A DNA stretch of 64,000 bases from Sphingobacteriia bacterium (GTDB lineage Bacteria > Bacteroidota > Bacteroidia > Bacteroidales > UBA7960), in contig JAABSE010000002.1 of NCBI GenBank assembly GCA_011390575.1, forward strand, positions 1 through 64,000. Direction: 5' to 3'. The notes beneath the pieces were generated by a model. The model saw only the letters and a list, made by a program, of their open reading frames with translations, searched no databases and was not told the DNA's origin. Shown piece after piece: positions 9,624-19,700 of the stretch. Numbering within the stretch: the first letter of the stretch is position 1; the number at the start of each line of letters is the position of its first letter. The translations under genes were made by a program, and so were the position numbers.

Positions 9624-10223
9624 ATGCTTGAGTTTTTAATGCAATTAGACCGCGACCTTTTTCTTTTTCTAAATGGTTTGCATGCTGGCTGGCTCGATCC
9701 GGTAATGTATTATATCAGTGAGAAATTTTTCTGGATTCCGTTTTACATGGTTTTGATGGGTTTTTGTATTAAATATTATGGATGGAGAACCATTATGATT
9801 GTTATATTTATCGCCCTGTTGATAACGGTAACTGATCAGTTTACCAATTTGATGAAGGATTCATTTCAGCGATTAAGACCTTCAAGAGATGAAAGCCTGG
9901 AGGGATTGGTACATATTGTTTATGGCAAAAGAGGGGGGAAGTTCGGCTTTGTTTCCGGGCATGCCTCCAATTCTTTTGCATTGGCAGTTTTCATTATATA
10001 CCTGTTAAAAAATAATCTGAAATATATTGCACCGGTAATGCTTGTTTGGGCTGGTCTGAAAGCTTACAGCCGGATTTATCTGGGTGTACACTACCCTGGC
10101 GATGTTATTGGGGGTGCCATTACCGGTATTCTTATCGCACTTCTTTTTATTGAACTCTGGAAAGTGGCCAGTAAAAGAATTTATCCACCACCGCTTAATA
10201 AATTTGAACCCAACAAGGATTGA
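9624..10223 (+). CDS. PAP2-family membrane phosphatase
   Basis: Integral-membrane lipid phosphatase of about six helices, 199 residues. The three phosphatase motifs are present: K-DSFQRLRP near residues 78-86, SGHASNSF near 112-119 and SRIYLGVHYPGDV near 150-162, with the catalytic His residues in the last two. Family members dephosphorylate undecaprenyl pyrophosphate or phosphatidic and phosphatidylglycerol phosphates; a BacA-independent undecaprenyl-PP phosphatase role is possible. 52 bases downstream of obg, probably co-transcribed. Confidence 0.88.
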   Translation: MLEFLMQLDRDLFLFLNGLHAGWLDPVMYYISEKFFWIPFYMVLMGFCIKYYGWRTIMIVIFIALLITVTDQFTNLMKDSFQRLRPSRDESLEGLVHIVYGKRGGKFGFVSGHASNSFALAVFIIYLLKNNLKYIAPVMLVWAGLKAYSRIYLGVHYPGDVIGGAITGILIALLFIELWKVASKRIYPPPLNKFEPNKD

Positions 10224-10243
10224 ACTTCCTGCTAATTCGGTTT

Positions 10244-10705
10244 TTAATAATTGGAGATTTTAGTTTCAATTTTTTCAACCGCTACCTTGTAAATTGCCAC
10301 GTTATTAATGGCTGGTGCGTTGTACGGAAAATCCCTGCCCGTATATTTGCGCATGATGATATTCATGATTTCAACTTTCTCATCGAAATCTTCAACAAAT
10401 TCAATCTTTCCAAAAGCAAGCACGCTTCTGTATCGCATTCCATAGCTGCAGGCTACCTGCTCATGGCGGTGGAATAACTTATGGTCGGTGCTGAAAGTAA
10501 CGCAAACATTGGGATTGTTTTTCATAATATCTATCTTCCTGCCCAAAGGCGCTGAATGCAGATAAATGGTTTCATTTTCATATCCAAAGTTAAATGGAAG
10601 TACATAAGGCATGTTGTTTTCATCAATCATGCCCATATAACATGCGTCGCACTTGTCAATTACCTGTTTTGCGTTTTTGTGATCAGTATAGAGGGTATTA
10701 GCCAT
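10244..10705 (-). CDS. Pyridoxamine 5'-phosphate oxidase-like (NimA-type) flavoprotein
   Basis: 153-residue split-barrel flavin protein. The N-terminal CDACYMGMIDENNMPYVLPFNFGYE and the central HSAPLGRKIDIMKNNPNVCVTFSTD are typical of the NimA / PPOX-like group, which contains 5-nitroimidazole reductases as well as proteins of unknown function. Substrate is not determined. Convergent with the PAP2 gene. Confidence 0.82.
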   Translation of the reverse strand: MANTLYTDHKNAKQVIDKCDACYMGMIDENNMPYVLPFNFGYENETIYLHSAPLGRKIDIMKNNPNVCVTFSTDHKLFHRHEQVACSYGMRYRSVLAFGKIEFVEDFDEKVEIMNIIMRKYTGRDFPYNAPAINNVAIYKVAVEKIETKISNY

Positions 10706-10813
10706 CGGTTTTGAATTTTTAGGTTTTTACTATGACAAAACTAAGGATTTTTTGCCTTGTATGAGCGATTGGATGGAAGTACAAGTGGAGAAGCAGGTAT
10801 TATGCAAAAAAAT

Positions 10814-10867
10814 CTTTGGTCTGATTTAAAAAACTGCTATTATTGCAGTCTGTAAATCAGACCAAAG
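10814..10867. promoter_or_regulatory. Strong hairpin in the parA leader
   Basis: Perfect 15-base arms CTTTGGTCTGATTTA (10814-10828) and its complement (10853-10867), with an inner ACTGC/GCAGT pair in the loop. It ends 17 bases before the parA ATG. No T-run follows, so it is not an ordinary terminator. The left arm overlaps a promoter-like AATCTTTG. Candidate operator, attenuator or ParB-type centromere site. Confidence 0.55.
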
Positions 10868-10884
10868 GATAAAATTCGTTTTAT

Positions 10885-11634
10885 ATGGGAAAAATTATTG
10901 CCATCAGCAACCATAAAGGAGGTGTTGGAAAAACCACATCAGCCATCAATATTGGGGCAGGACTTGCCCTGAAAGGTAAAAAAGTTTTGCTCATCGATAT
11001 GGATCCCCAGGCCAACATGAGTCAGAGTCTTGGCGTGCCTGAGACCGAAGCAGGGATATACGAGGCCATGAAAGGAAATTCTGCATTACAAGGGCTAAAA
11101 ATCAGGAAAAACCTGTTCCTTGTACCTGCCTCTCCAGGACTTGGCGGTGCTGAGCTTGAGCTTGCCCCGGAAGCAGGACGGGAGTTTATTCTTAAAGAGT
11201 TGCTGGCACCCGTACAAAACGAATACGACTTTATATTGATTGATTGCCCTCCCTCGCTGGGGTTGCTGACCATCAATGCTTTTACCGCTGCCCATGAAAT
11301 CTATATTCCCATGCAGGCCCAGTTTCTGGCCCTTCAGGGTATTGGCAAGCTACTGGGGTTGGTAGATAAAATCAAAAGCCGCCTGAATGCCAACCTGGAA
11401 ATTACCGGAATCTTTATTACGCAGTTCGACCGGCGAAAAGTCCTCAACCGGTATGTTATGGAAACTTTGGAATCTCATTTCGGAGAGAAGGTATTCAAAA
11501 CACGCATAAGAAACAACGTAGCTCTTGCCGAAGCTCCCAATGAGGGAAATGATATTTTTAGTTATCAACCCTCCAGCAACGGGGCATTTGATTACCAGCA
11601 GCTGGTGAAAGAGGTTTTGAAACGGAACAAATAG
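10885..11634 (+). CDS. parA: ParA/Soj family ATPase
   Basis: Deviant Walker-A ATPase of the ParA/MinD superfamily, 249 residues. It starts MGKIIAISNHKGGVGKTT, with the two signature lysines at residues 11 and 16, followed by LLIDMDPQANMSQSLG (Walker A'/Asp) and DFILIDCPPSLGLLT (Walker B). Such ATPases move chromosomes, plasmids or protein clusters over the nucleoid. No parB follows: the next gene lies on the opposite strand. It could be the chromosomal ParA with parB elsewhere, or an orphan that positions other cargo. Confidence 0.9.
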   Translation: MGKIIAISNHKGGVGKTTSAINIGAGLALKGKKVLLIDMDPQANMSQSLGVPETEAGIYEAMKGNSALQGLKIRKNLFLVPASPGLGGAELELAPEAGREFILKELLAPVQNEYDFILIDCPPSLGLLTINAFTAAHEIYIPMQAQFLALQGIGKLLGLVDKIKSRLNANLEITGIFITQFDRRKVLNRYVMETLESHFGEKVFKTRIRNNVALAEAPNEGNDIFSYQPSSNGAFDYQQLVKEVLKRNK

Positions 11635-11688
11635 TGCCGCAAGAAAACGCCAGTTGTTGTGTTATGCTTGTATTCAAAACAACTTCAC

Positions 11689-13764
11689 TTACCGGCCGTT
11701 CTTTTTTCTTTCCATTATTCCCAAATCCAGAAGCTCTGAAGTAAGTTTGTCGAGTGTAAGAGGTTTGGTAATATAGGCATCAAACCCTTCTTTGATGTAT
11801 TTTTCTTTGTCCCCGGCCATGGCATTGGCTGTAATGGCAATTATGGGAGGCAGGTTGTCGTGTTTCTTTCTCAACTCTTTCATGGCTGTTATGCCATCCA
11901 TTAATGGCATCATGATGTCCATCAATACCACTTCATGTTTTTCGGGCTTGAACTTCTCCAGTGCGTCAATGCCGTTAAATGCCGTATCAATTTTGCAGCT
12001 GGCTGTTTGCAGCATTAAAGAAATTACCTGCAGATTAACCCTTTTATCATCTACCAGCAAAACATTTAAACCCAGCTGTACCTCTGTGTCACCATTGATT
12101 TCGAGTATAACTTCAGTTTCAACATCTGTTTCCTGGTAAGGAATGCTAAACCAGAAGTTACTTCCCTTGCCGGGACTGCTCTCCACTCCAATAGTTCCAT
12201 CCATCAATGCAATCAGCTGCCTGCAAATATAAAGCCCCAACCCTGAGCCATCAGCAGGTCGCGAAACAGAAGTGTCTATTTGCTGGTACTTCTGAAAGAG
12301 TCTTTCCTGGTCTGAGCTCGATATTCCGATGCCTGTATCAGAAACCGTTATCTTAAGCCGGTTATTATGGGTCTCTTTTTCTGCTTTAATGGTAATTAAA
12401 CCATTCCGGGTAAATTTGATGGCATTGTTGAGCAGGTTCATCAGTACCTGTTCCAGGCGGATTTTGTCGGTATGGATCCATTGTGGCAAGGCAGGGTCTA
12501 CTTCAATTTCAATTTTGTTGTTGTTATTGAGCAGTCCGGGGTGGGCCAGTGTCCTGATTTTATCAATGAGTTCATCAACTCTGAAGCTCACATTTTTCAA
12601 CACAAGCTTGCCGGCTTCAATTTTGGAAATATCCAGTATGTCATTGATTAGCGCCAGAAGGATTTTTGATGAGTCTTTTATGATGCGCAGATATTCAAAT
12701 TGTTCCCGGTTAAGTTCTGTTTTAGAAAGTATTTCGCTCATTCCCATTATGCCTGTTACGGGAGTTCTGATTTCATGGCTCATGTTGGCCAGGAACAGGT
12801 TTTTGGATTCAGATGCTTTGCTTGCTATTTCTGCCTGCTGTTTGAGCAATATGGTTTTTTTATGCTCGGTGATATCGCGGTACAGGCTTACCCGGTAGGT
12901 TTTTTGTCTGATTTTAATGGCTTGGGAAGTGATATCAAAATACTTCAATTCTTTATTTTTGCATATCAGCGGGATGTCGTCTGCAATGGTTCTTACACCA
13001 TCGGCTTCTTCCGTGATTCGTTGCATGGATGCTTCCTGGTCTTCAGCCGGCAACAAATGGGTTATCCAGAGTTGCTCCATTTCTTCTTTCGAATAGCCAA
13101 GAATATAACACATTCGCTGGTTGATCATGAAGAACTCTTTTTTGTCCCAGTCGGCTACAATAATTCCATCACTGGCTTTCTCGAAGATGGTTTCAAAACG
13201 TTGTTTTATTTCACTGATCTCTTTATTGGCTTCAGAGAGTTCAATATTGAGCTGACACAATTCACGGGTCCTTTTGTTGACAAGTTTTTCCAGGGTAGCA
13301 TTTTTCTCGTTAATTTCAGTGAGAGGGAAAGACTCTCCGGTTTTGAGAGATGCTTCGCCCCTTGAAAGATGAATATGAGAAATTAACCAGCCCTGATTTG
13401 TTTTTTCCCAAAACGTAGAGAATCTGTATCCCGTCATTTGGTGAGGCATATTGTTGATTATGGTATTGGAGTCGAAACTTGAAATCAGAATGCCATGATT
13501 GGGTGTCAATACGTTCACTTTCAGCTGTTTCTCGGTATAGGAGAGGGGGCAGGGGCATTGTTCTATATCCCTTCTGAAAATCTCAACAACGGAATCATAG
13601 TCAAGAGTAAGTTCATCTTCACCGGAGCCAATATTGGTGATGTTGGGAGAAAACATCTGAATTACTGAGGTAATATCCCGTTTCCGGGTGTAATTTTCAA
13701 TAAAAGTATGATACGAATCAATGATTTCCTGTTTTGTATTCGACATACTGAATGGGTCCTGCAT
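11689..13764 (-). CDS. Hybrid histidine kinase with N-terminal NTF2/SnoaL-like domain
   Basis: Soluble hybrid sensor kinase of 691 residues. Order: an NTF2/SnoaL-like ligand-pocket domain (about 10-140; FHTFIENYTRKRD through TFWEKTNQGWLISHIH), a short coiled coil, a PAS domain near 185-290, HisKA with His330 in MSHEIRTPVTG, HATPase (GSGLGLYICRQ), and a C-terminal receiver with Asp616 (LMDIMMPLMDG). No membrane helix. The frame opens with GTG at 13797; ATG 13764 and ATG 13746 are also possible starts and I prefer 13764. Not clustered with a DNA-binding regulator, so its partner is unknown. Confidence 0.88.
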   Translation of the reverse strand: MQDPFSMSNTKQEIIDSYHTFIENYTRKRDITSVIQMFSPNITNIGSGEDELTLDYDSVVEIFRRDIEQCPCPLSYTEKQLKVNVLTPNHGILISSFDSNTIINNMPHQMTGYRFSTFWEKTNQGWLISHIHLSRGEASLKTGESFPLTEINEKNATLEKLVNKRTRELCQLNIELSEANKEISEIKQRFETIFEKASDGIIVADWDKKEFFMINQRMCYILGYSKEEMEQLWITHLLPAEDQEASMQRITEEADGVRTIADDIPLICKNKELKYFDITSQAIKIRQKTYRVSLYRDITEHKKTILLKQQAEIASKASESKNLFLANMSHEIRTPVTGIMGMSEILSKTELNREQFEYLRIIKDSSKILLALINDILDISKIEAGKLVLKNVSFRVDELIDKIRTLAHPGLLNNNNKIEIEVDPALPQWIHTDKIRLEQVLMNLLNNAIKFTRNGLITIKAEKETHNNRLKITVSDTGIGISSSDQERLFQKYQQIDTSVSRPADGSGLGLYICRQLIALMDGTIGVESSPGKGSNFWFSIPYQETDVETEVILEINGDTEVQLGLNVLLVDDKRVNLQVISLMLQTASCKIDTAFNGIDALEKFKPEKHEVVLMDIMMPLMDGITAMKELRKKHDNLPPIIAITANAMAGDKEKYIKEGFDAYITKPLTLDKLTSELLDLGIMERKKNGR

Positions 13765-14176
13765 GGTGTTTGGGTTGAATGGGTTTGCTAATGTCACTGA
13801 TTTATAGCATGTTCTTTACAATGTTTCTCACTTTTTAATCCTCAACCTGCAATAATAGTGGTTTTTTTGAATAGTTCGCACAGGTTTTTTGTAATTTTAA
13901 GTTAATTTGCATATGGGATGTTAAATATACCGCGATAGTCGTGGTGCTTTGTTAAAATCTATGTGTTATCAGGACGTTTAAGTTGCTTGTAATTTTTCCT
14001 GTTAACCTGATTCTTCATAACCCATATAGATGATTGATTAGCCTTAGAACGGAATCCCTGGTGAAAATATCCAAACAAATTGTACCCTGCTCTTATGGGT
14101 TAAGATTCTTTCCATTATCTTTATAATCTTTATATTCGATTGTCATGCCCTGTAAATATTAATGTGAATTTTTTAA
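13765..14176. other. Divergent intergenic region, no gene seen
   Basis: About 410 bases between the hybrid kinase and the secreted glycoside hydrolase-like gene. It is AT-rich with scattered runs resembling Bacteroidota -7 boxes (for example TATATTCG near 14130) but no coding frame, tRNA or clear hairpin. It presumably holds promoters for both flanking genes. Confidence 0.4.
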
Positions 14177-16762
14177 ATGACTTTAAATATGCCAATTTCT
14201 ACTGCCTACTTAAGAATGATGATATCCATGGTTTTGGTTTTGTTGTTAACACGCCTGCATGCCGATTGCGGTCCTGATAATCCCATTCCTTTCAGTACCA
14301 ACGAAACCCATCTTACCATCTGGAACGGACAGGATTATGAGTCCATTTTTTTAAAAGGAATGAACCTTGGAGTTTCTTTGCCCGGGAAATTTCCCGGTCA
14401 GCTTGAAGTAAGCCGCGAGCAATACGGCAATTGGTTTCAATTGATTAATGATGCCGGTTTTAACTCCGTGAGGCTATATACATTGCATTATCCTGACTTT
14501 TATGAAGTGCTGGATTCGTTCAATCTGGCCAATAAGCACAATCCTTTGTTCTTTTTTCAGGGCGTTTGGCTGGAGGAGGAAATGGAAGGCTACGAGGGAG
14601 ATTTGTATTTTCTGACAGAACCCTTTTTACAGGAGATCGAAGAAAACGTGGACTGTGTTCATGGCAACCGTATCATAGAACCACGCTTGGGGAAGGCATG
14701 GGGCGAGTATAATACTGATGTTTCCCGCTGGAATATGGGTTATATTATTGGCCGGGAGGTGCATCCCGGGGAAGTATTGTATACAAATCAACTTCATCCC
14801 GGAAACACATCTTTTTTTGGTGATCACTTTGGTGTTGAAGATGCTTCTCCCACGGAAACCTGGATAGTCTCTAAACTAGACCATCTGGTAAGCTATGAAT
14901 TTTACAATTACGCTACCCAACGTCCCATTAGTTTCAGCAGCTGGCCTACCCTTGACCCCCTTGATCACCCTGAAGAATGGAACCCCTGGGAAGATACTAC
15001 TTCTGTTGATTTGCGTAACCTGCAATTACTTGATGCGCCGGCAGGATATTTTGCCAGTTATCATGCCTATCCCTATTATCCGGACTTTATCAGCTATGAC
15101 GATAATTATACCGGTTTTTCCGACGATTATGGTCCCAACAGCTATCTGGGCTACCTTACTTTTCTGAAAGAACACTACAATCAATTTCCCTTGATTATTG
15201 CTGAGTATGGTGTGCCCTCCAGCTGGGGAAAAGCACATTACTCAACCAGCGGCATGCATCATGGTGGTTTTGACCATTATGGGCAGGGCGAAACCAATAT
15301 CAGGATGCTGAAAACCATAGAATCTGCCCTTTGCGGGGGAGGGATGCAGTTTGCCTGGATGGATGAATGGTTCAAACGGACATGGGTGACTGACCATATT
15401 GATTACCTTATGAACAGGAGGATTCTTTGGCATAACGTTACCGCAGCTGAACAAAATTATGGCCTGATTGGCTTTCAGCGACCCTTAGCCCTGAACCTGC
15501 TGGATGAATTTTGTGAAGATTGTTTTATCCAAAGCATAGAAGCGGCTGCAGATTTTGACTTTTTTCATATACACCTGCATCTGAAAGAAATGCTGGGCCC
15601 CCTCGAAGAATTATGGATACCGCTTGATACGTACGATGCATCACTGGGAGAATCTATACTTCCTTCGGGGCACGTGGTTGAAAACAGGGCTGAGTTTGTT
15701 CTTCATATTACCAATCATTCGGCAAAATTGTATGTTACCGAGGCTTATGATCTGTTTGGTATTTTCCACGAGGTTTCTGAGCCGGAGCAGTTGTACCATT
15801 CCATTGCTACCGATGGCGCTCCATGGAACCTTGTAAGGTGGAAGATTAATGAATTTGAGCAGGATATACAATACATAGGCAATTTGCAGGTAAACTATGG
15901 CTTTTTGCCTGAAAACTCCAAAGATGCCGTAACCATTTTTGCAGACCAGATTCACATCCGGATACCATGGTCATTGTTGCACTTTGTCGATCCCAGCGAA
16001 TATGTAGTTTTCCATGAATTCAGAGATGTTCCCGGCTGGCAGGATACCATATCTGATGGGATAGCCCTTTCAGTTTTTTACCAGGATGAAGAGTTTGCTC
16101 CAACAGAAAGATTTTTATGGGAAAACTGGAATCATGCCCTGGAAGCCGAAGAATATATCAAAGGCAGCTACTGGGTAATGAAGGACCGCTTGCATGAGTT
16201 TAATAACAAGGCTATTGCTGTATGTGATTCCTTCTTACTGTCCATTGAGGGTGAGCCGGTTTGGGTAGATGTGGCAGAAGGAGTGCTGGCCAATGATTTT
16301 GATCTGGATGGAAATTTTTTGCAGGCCCTTGTGCTGGATCCGCCTGCGCACGGGAATGTGCAGTTAAATGTTGATGGCTCTTTTGCCTATAGTTTTAACG
16401 GAGGGAGCCAGCTTTATGATAGTTTTACCTATACAGTTTTTGATGGGTATAGTTTATCTGCTCCTGCCACAGCGCACCTGTATCTTGATCTGGGAACATC
16501 TGTTGCTGAAATACCCACCCTGACATTTACTGAAGAGCAAGTAAAAGTATATCCTAATCCTGCCCGTGATAATATCACCATAAGTATGGAAACGTCAATG
16601 GATTATATTTACCTTTTTGATTCCGGTGGACAGATGATGCTGCGTGAAACCGCCTCAGGTAATGAGCATAAACTCAATGTGTCGGGTTTTACACCCGGAA
16701 CCTATCTGTTGAAAATACAGGCCGGACAACACAAAGAGGTTCGAAAAATCAACATTTTATAA
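14177..16762 (+). CDS. T9SS-exported glycoside hydrolase-like protein
   Basis: 861-residue secreted protein. A signal peptide (about 1-30) precedes a TIM-barrel domain to about residue 440 resembling GH2/GH5-type hydrolases: MNLGVSLPGKFPG, NSVRLYTLHYPDFY, candidate acid/base Glu194 in YIIGREVHPGE and candidate nucleophile Glu343 in LIIAEYGVP. A beta-rich middle region follows, then a cadherin/Ig-like module near 690-780 (GVLANDFDLDGN, DGSFAYSFNGG), and a C-terminal type A sorting domain (VKVYPNPARDNITI to KINIL), which directs outer-membrane passage through T9SS. I cannot name the CAZy family or substrate; two GAF-like metabolic guesses were not supportable. Confidence 0.8.
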   Translation: MTLNMPISTAYLRMMISMVLVLLLTRLHADCGPDNPIPFSTNETHLTIWNGQDYESIFLKGMNLGVSLPGKFPGQLEVSREQYGNWFQLINDAGFNSVRLYTLHYPDFYEVLDSFNLANKHNPLFFFQGVWLEEEMEGYEGDLYFLTEPFLQEIEENVDCVHGNRIIEPRLGKAWGEYNTDVSRWNMGYIIGREVHPGEVLYTNQLHPGNTSFFGDHFGVEDASPTETWIVSKLDHLVSYEFYNYATQRPISFSSWPTLDPLDHPEEWNPWEDTTSVDLRNLQLLDAPAGYFASYHAYPYYPDFISYDDNYTGFSDDYGPNSYLGYLTFLKEHYNQFPLIIAEYGVPSSWGKAHYSTSGMHHGGFDHYGQGETNIRMLKTIESALCGGGMQFAWMDEWFKRTWVTDHIDYLMNRRILWHNVTAAEQNYGLIGFQRPLALNLLDEFCEDCFIQSIEAAADFDFFHIHLHLKEMLGPLEELWIPLDTYDASLGESILPSGHVVENRAEFVLHITNHSAKLYVTEAYDLFGIFHEVSEPEQLYHSIATDGAPWNLVRWKINEFEQDIQYIGNLQVNYGFLPENSKDAVTIFADQIHIRIPWSLLHFVDPSEYVVFHEFRDVPGWQDTISDGIALSVFYQDEEFAPTERFLWENWNHALEAEEYIKGSYWVMKDRLHEFNNKAIAVCDSFLLSIEGEPVWVDVAEGVLANDFDLDGNFLQALVLDPPAHGNVQLNVDGSFAYSFNGGSQLYDSFTYTVFDGYSLSAPATAHLYLDLGTSVAEIPTLTFTEEQVKVYPNPARDNITISMETSMDYIYLFDSGGQMMLRETASGNEHKLNVSGFTPGTYLLKIQAGQHKEVRKINIL

Positions 16763-16773
16763 GAAATACGATT

Positions 16774-19700
16774 TTATGCTTTTTTTATCGTGTGCACATA
16801 GTTCTGAATGGCTTCCCTGAGAAATTCAAGGAGTTTGTCTGTTGGGATATCCGGATTTTGATCGTTCTCTGCCAGGGCTTCACAGGTTTTTGCAACTTGC
16901 TTGGCTCCCATACTTTGAGCCATGTTTTGCAGGGTTTTCAGGTAATCCATCCTCTTGCTGGTATCATGCAGCGGCACAGATTCAATGCTGCTGACCAGTT
17001 CCTGTGCATCATTGTAAAAAGAGGAAAACAACTCCTGAAGAACCATCGTGTTATTTTCTGCCTGTGATTTGATAATTTCAAGGCTGTGTTTTTCGAATAC
17101 CAGCTCCCTGTTCAGCGATTCTAATAATTGCAGCAAAGGTTCGTGAGCGGGCAGTGTGTCGGGTTCCTTTTTTTTAGACCAAAACAGCAGCTTTTTGTAA
17201 AGCTCTTCAGAGCGTGCAGGTTTTACAATGTAATCGTCGAGTCCGCTGCGCAGAAAACCCTCTACCTCGGAGGTAAACACATTGGCGCTCAATCCAATAA
17301 TTACTTTATATTCAGGATGATTGCTGCGGATAATTTTGGTGGCCGCTATACCATCCATAACTGGCATCTGGATATCCATAAGAATAATCTGGAACGCTGC
17401 TGTCTTACCATTGGATTCTTTTTGGTGAGACTCAATGATATCTATTGCCTGCTGACCATCAGAAGCAATGGTGACCTTGCACCCCATGGATTCGAGCATG
17501 AGTTTGAAAACCTTTTGGTTTACCAGTTTGTCCTCTACAAGCAGAACGCTGATATCCAGATGCTTTCGTTTGTCTGCCTGATGGCTTTGGGTGAAGTTTT
17601 TAATCTTTTCATTTTCGGTAACCCCTACTGGAATCGTAAACCAAAACAAAGCCCCTTCACCTTTTTTGCTCACAACGCCTATTTCGCCGCCCATAAGCTC
17701 CACAATCCTGTAACTTATGGTAAGTCCAAGGCCGGTTCCTTCCTGGGAACGGGTAAGTGAAGAATCTATCTGGGTAAAGGGGGTAAAAAGTTTTTTTTGT
17801 TCCTCTTCCGGTATTCCAATACCCGTATCCTGCACTTCAAATCTGAGATTCACTTCTTCAGAGGTAATTTTATCGGGGAGTAATTTAAGGGTGACCTTGC
17901 CGTAAGTGGTAAATTTGATGGCATTGGATATGAGGTTGGATAATACCTGGTTGAGCCTGATAGAATCGATATTGATGTATTCGGGAAGAGAGTTGTCTAT
18001 AAAAAGATCAAATTCCAGTTTTTTTTGCTTTACCAGTGCTGCGAAAATTTTGGGAGCTTCTCCTGCAAATTTCCTTATGTTTACCGGTGTTGGATTAATA
18101 GATAGTTTCCCGGCTTCAATTTTGGAAAAATCAAGAATGTCGTTGATGATATTAAGCAGCGAATCAGCTGAGGATTTAATGGTTTGCACATAATCCTGCT
18201 GGGTGTCATTCAAAGGAGTTTTTATCAAAAATTCTATCATACCTACGATTCCGTTCATAGGTGTTCGGATTTCATGGCTCATATTGGCCAGAAACTGTTG
18301 TTTTATCTCTGCGGATTTTTGGGCAATAGAGATGTTCTTTTTCAACTCGCGGCTTTGATATTCCAGTGATACATCTCTGCTGGTCAGCACAAAGGCATTG
18401 ATAAGCGGATTATGGAGGTGGTTGGTGGCAATGGTTTCTATGTTTTTATACCCTGCTTCAGGGTGCCTGAACCGATGATGAATAAGAACCGGTTCGCTAT
18501 CTTCATGAGCCAGTTTCTCAAGCTTCTGTAGAAACGACGATCTGTCTTCCGGATGTAAAAGCCTGGATACAGGTTCGCCCATTACCTCATGGTTTTTTAA
18601 GCCTGTAAGGCCGGTGATGGCATCAGTACAATAGCTTATTATCCCGTCTTTGTCCATCAGGGTTATTAAGTCGTAGCTATTCTCCAGCAAGGTTTTGAAC
18701 CGTTGTTCATTTTTTTGCACCTGTTGCTCAATTATTCGCTGCTGTGTAATGTCCCTGCTAAAAGCTCCAAGACCTATTTGCTTGTTATCGTAAAATACCG
18801 GAAATTTTCTTGTTTCAAAAATTTTTCCCATAAATTCCCTTTCGTACAGAACAGATTTGTTTTCCCTTATAACTTTTAAATCCATTTGTTGTTCTGCAAG
18901 GGCAAGAGCCTCAGGTACAATTTCCTGATCGGTTTTGCCAATCATTTGTTCAGGTTCCATCTGGTAGAAGCCAGCAAAAGCTTTATTAACCAACAAGTAC
19001 CTTAAATTCTGGTCTTTGAGAAGGGCAAAATCAGAGGTGCCATCAATAAAACTCAGGAACTGCTTTTGGTTTTCTTCAAGCTTTTCTTTCAGGTTTACTG
19101 TTTGCAGCAAGGTCTGGCGCACTTCTTCCTCACTTGAGCGAAGCTCTTCGTTCATGGTTTGCTCATTTTGCAGCATGCGGGCAATCTTGTTCTCCTGCTT
19201 TTTTCGCTGTGTGATATCCTGAAGGTTAATGATATAGTATTGTAATTCGTCCCGGTTGTTTTTTGCGGCTGTAATATCGATCATTACCGGAAACAAAGTG
19301 TTATCCTTGCGTGCATGGACAGATTCCAGTACATAGTGTCCCTGTTGGTCTGCCCTGCGAAATATACTGTCAATTTTGTCTTTCGCCTCTGGAGCGCAAA
19401 CATCAGCCAGGGTTTTGCCTTGCAGTTCTTCGGGCTGGTATCCGTGTATATGGGCAAAAACAGGGTTCATTAGCTCAATTTCCCTGCTGTCATGATTAAC
19501 CGCTACAACACCCATCAGGGTACTTCTGAATATCTCTTCCCATTTCAACAAGGAAAGCTCAGTATCTTTTCTTTGCTGAATATTGCTGATGGAGCCTACC
19601 TGTCTGCAGATGTCATTATTCTTATCTCTGAGGGCAAAGGTCTTGAGTTCAGTCCAGAAATATTCACCCTCTTTGCCTTTCATTCTCATTTCCATGCTAC

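Noticed and set aside
12700-13365. 221-codon plus-strand frame opposite the NTF2-like hybrid kinase
   Set aside because: Shadow of conserved kinase and PAS coding sequence.
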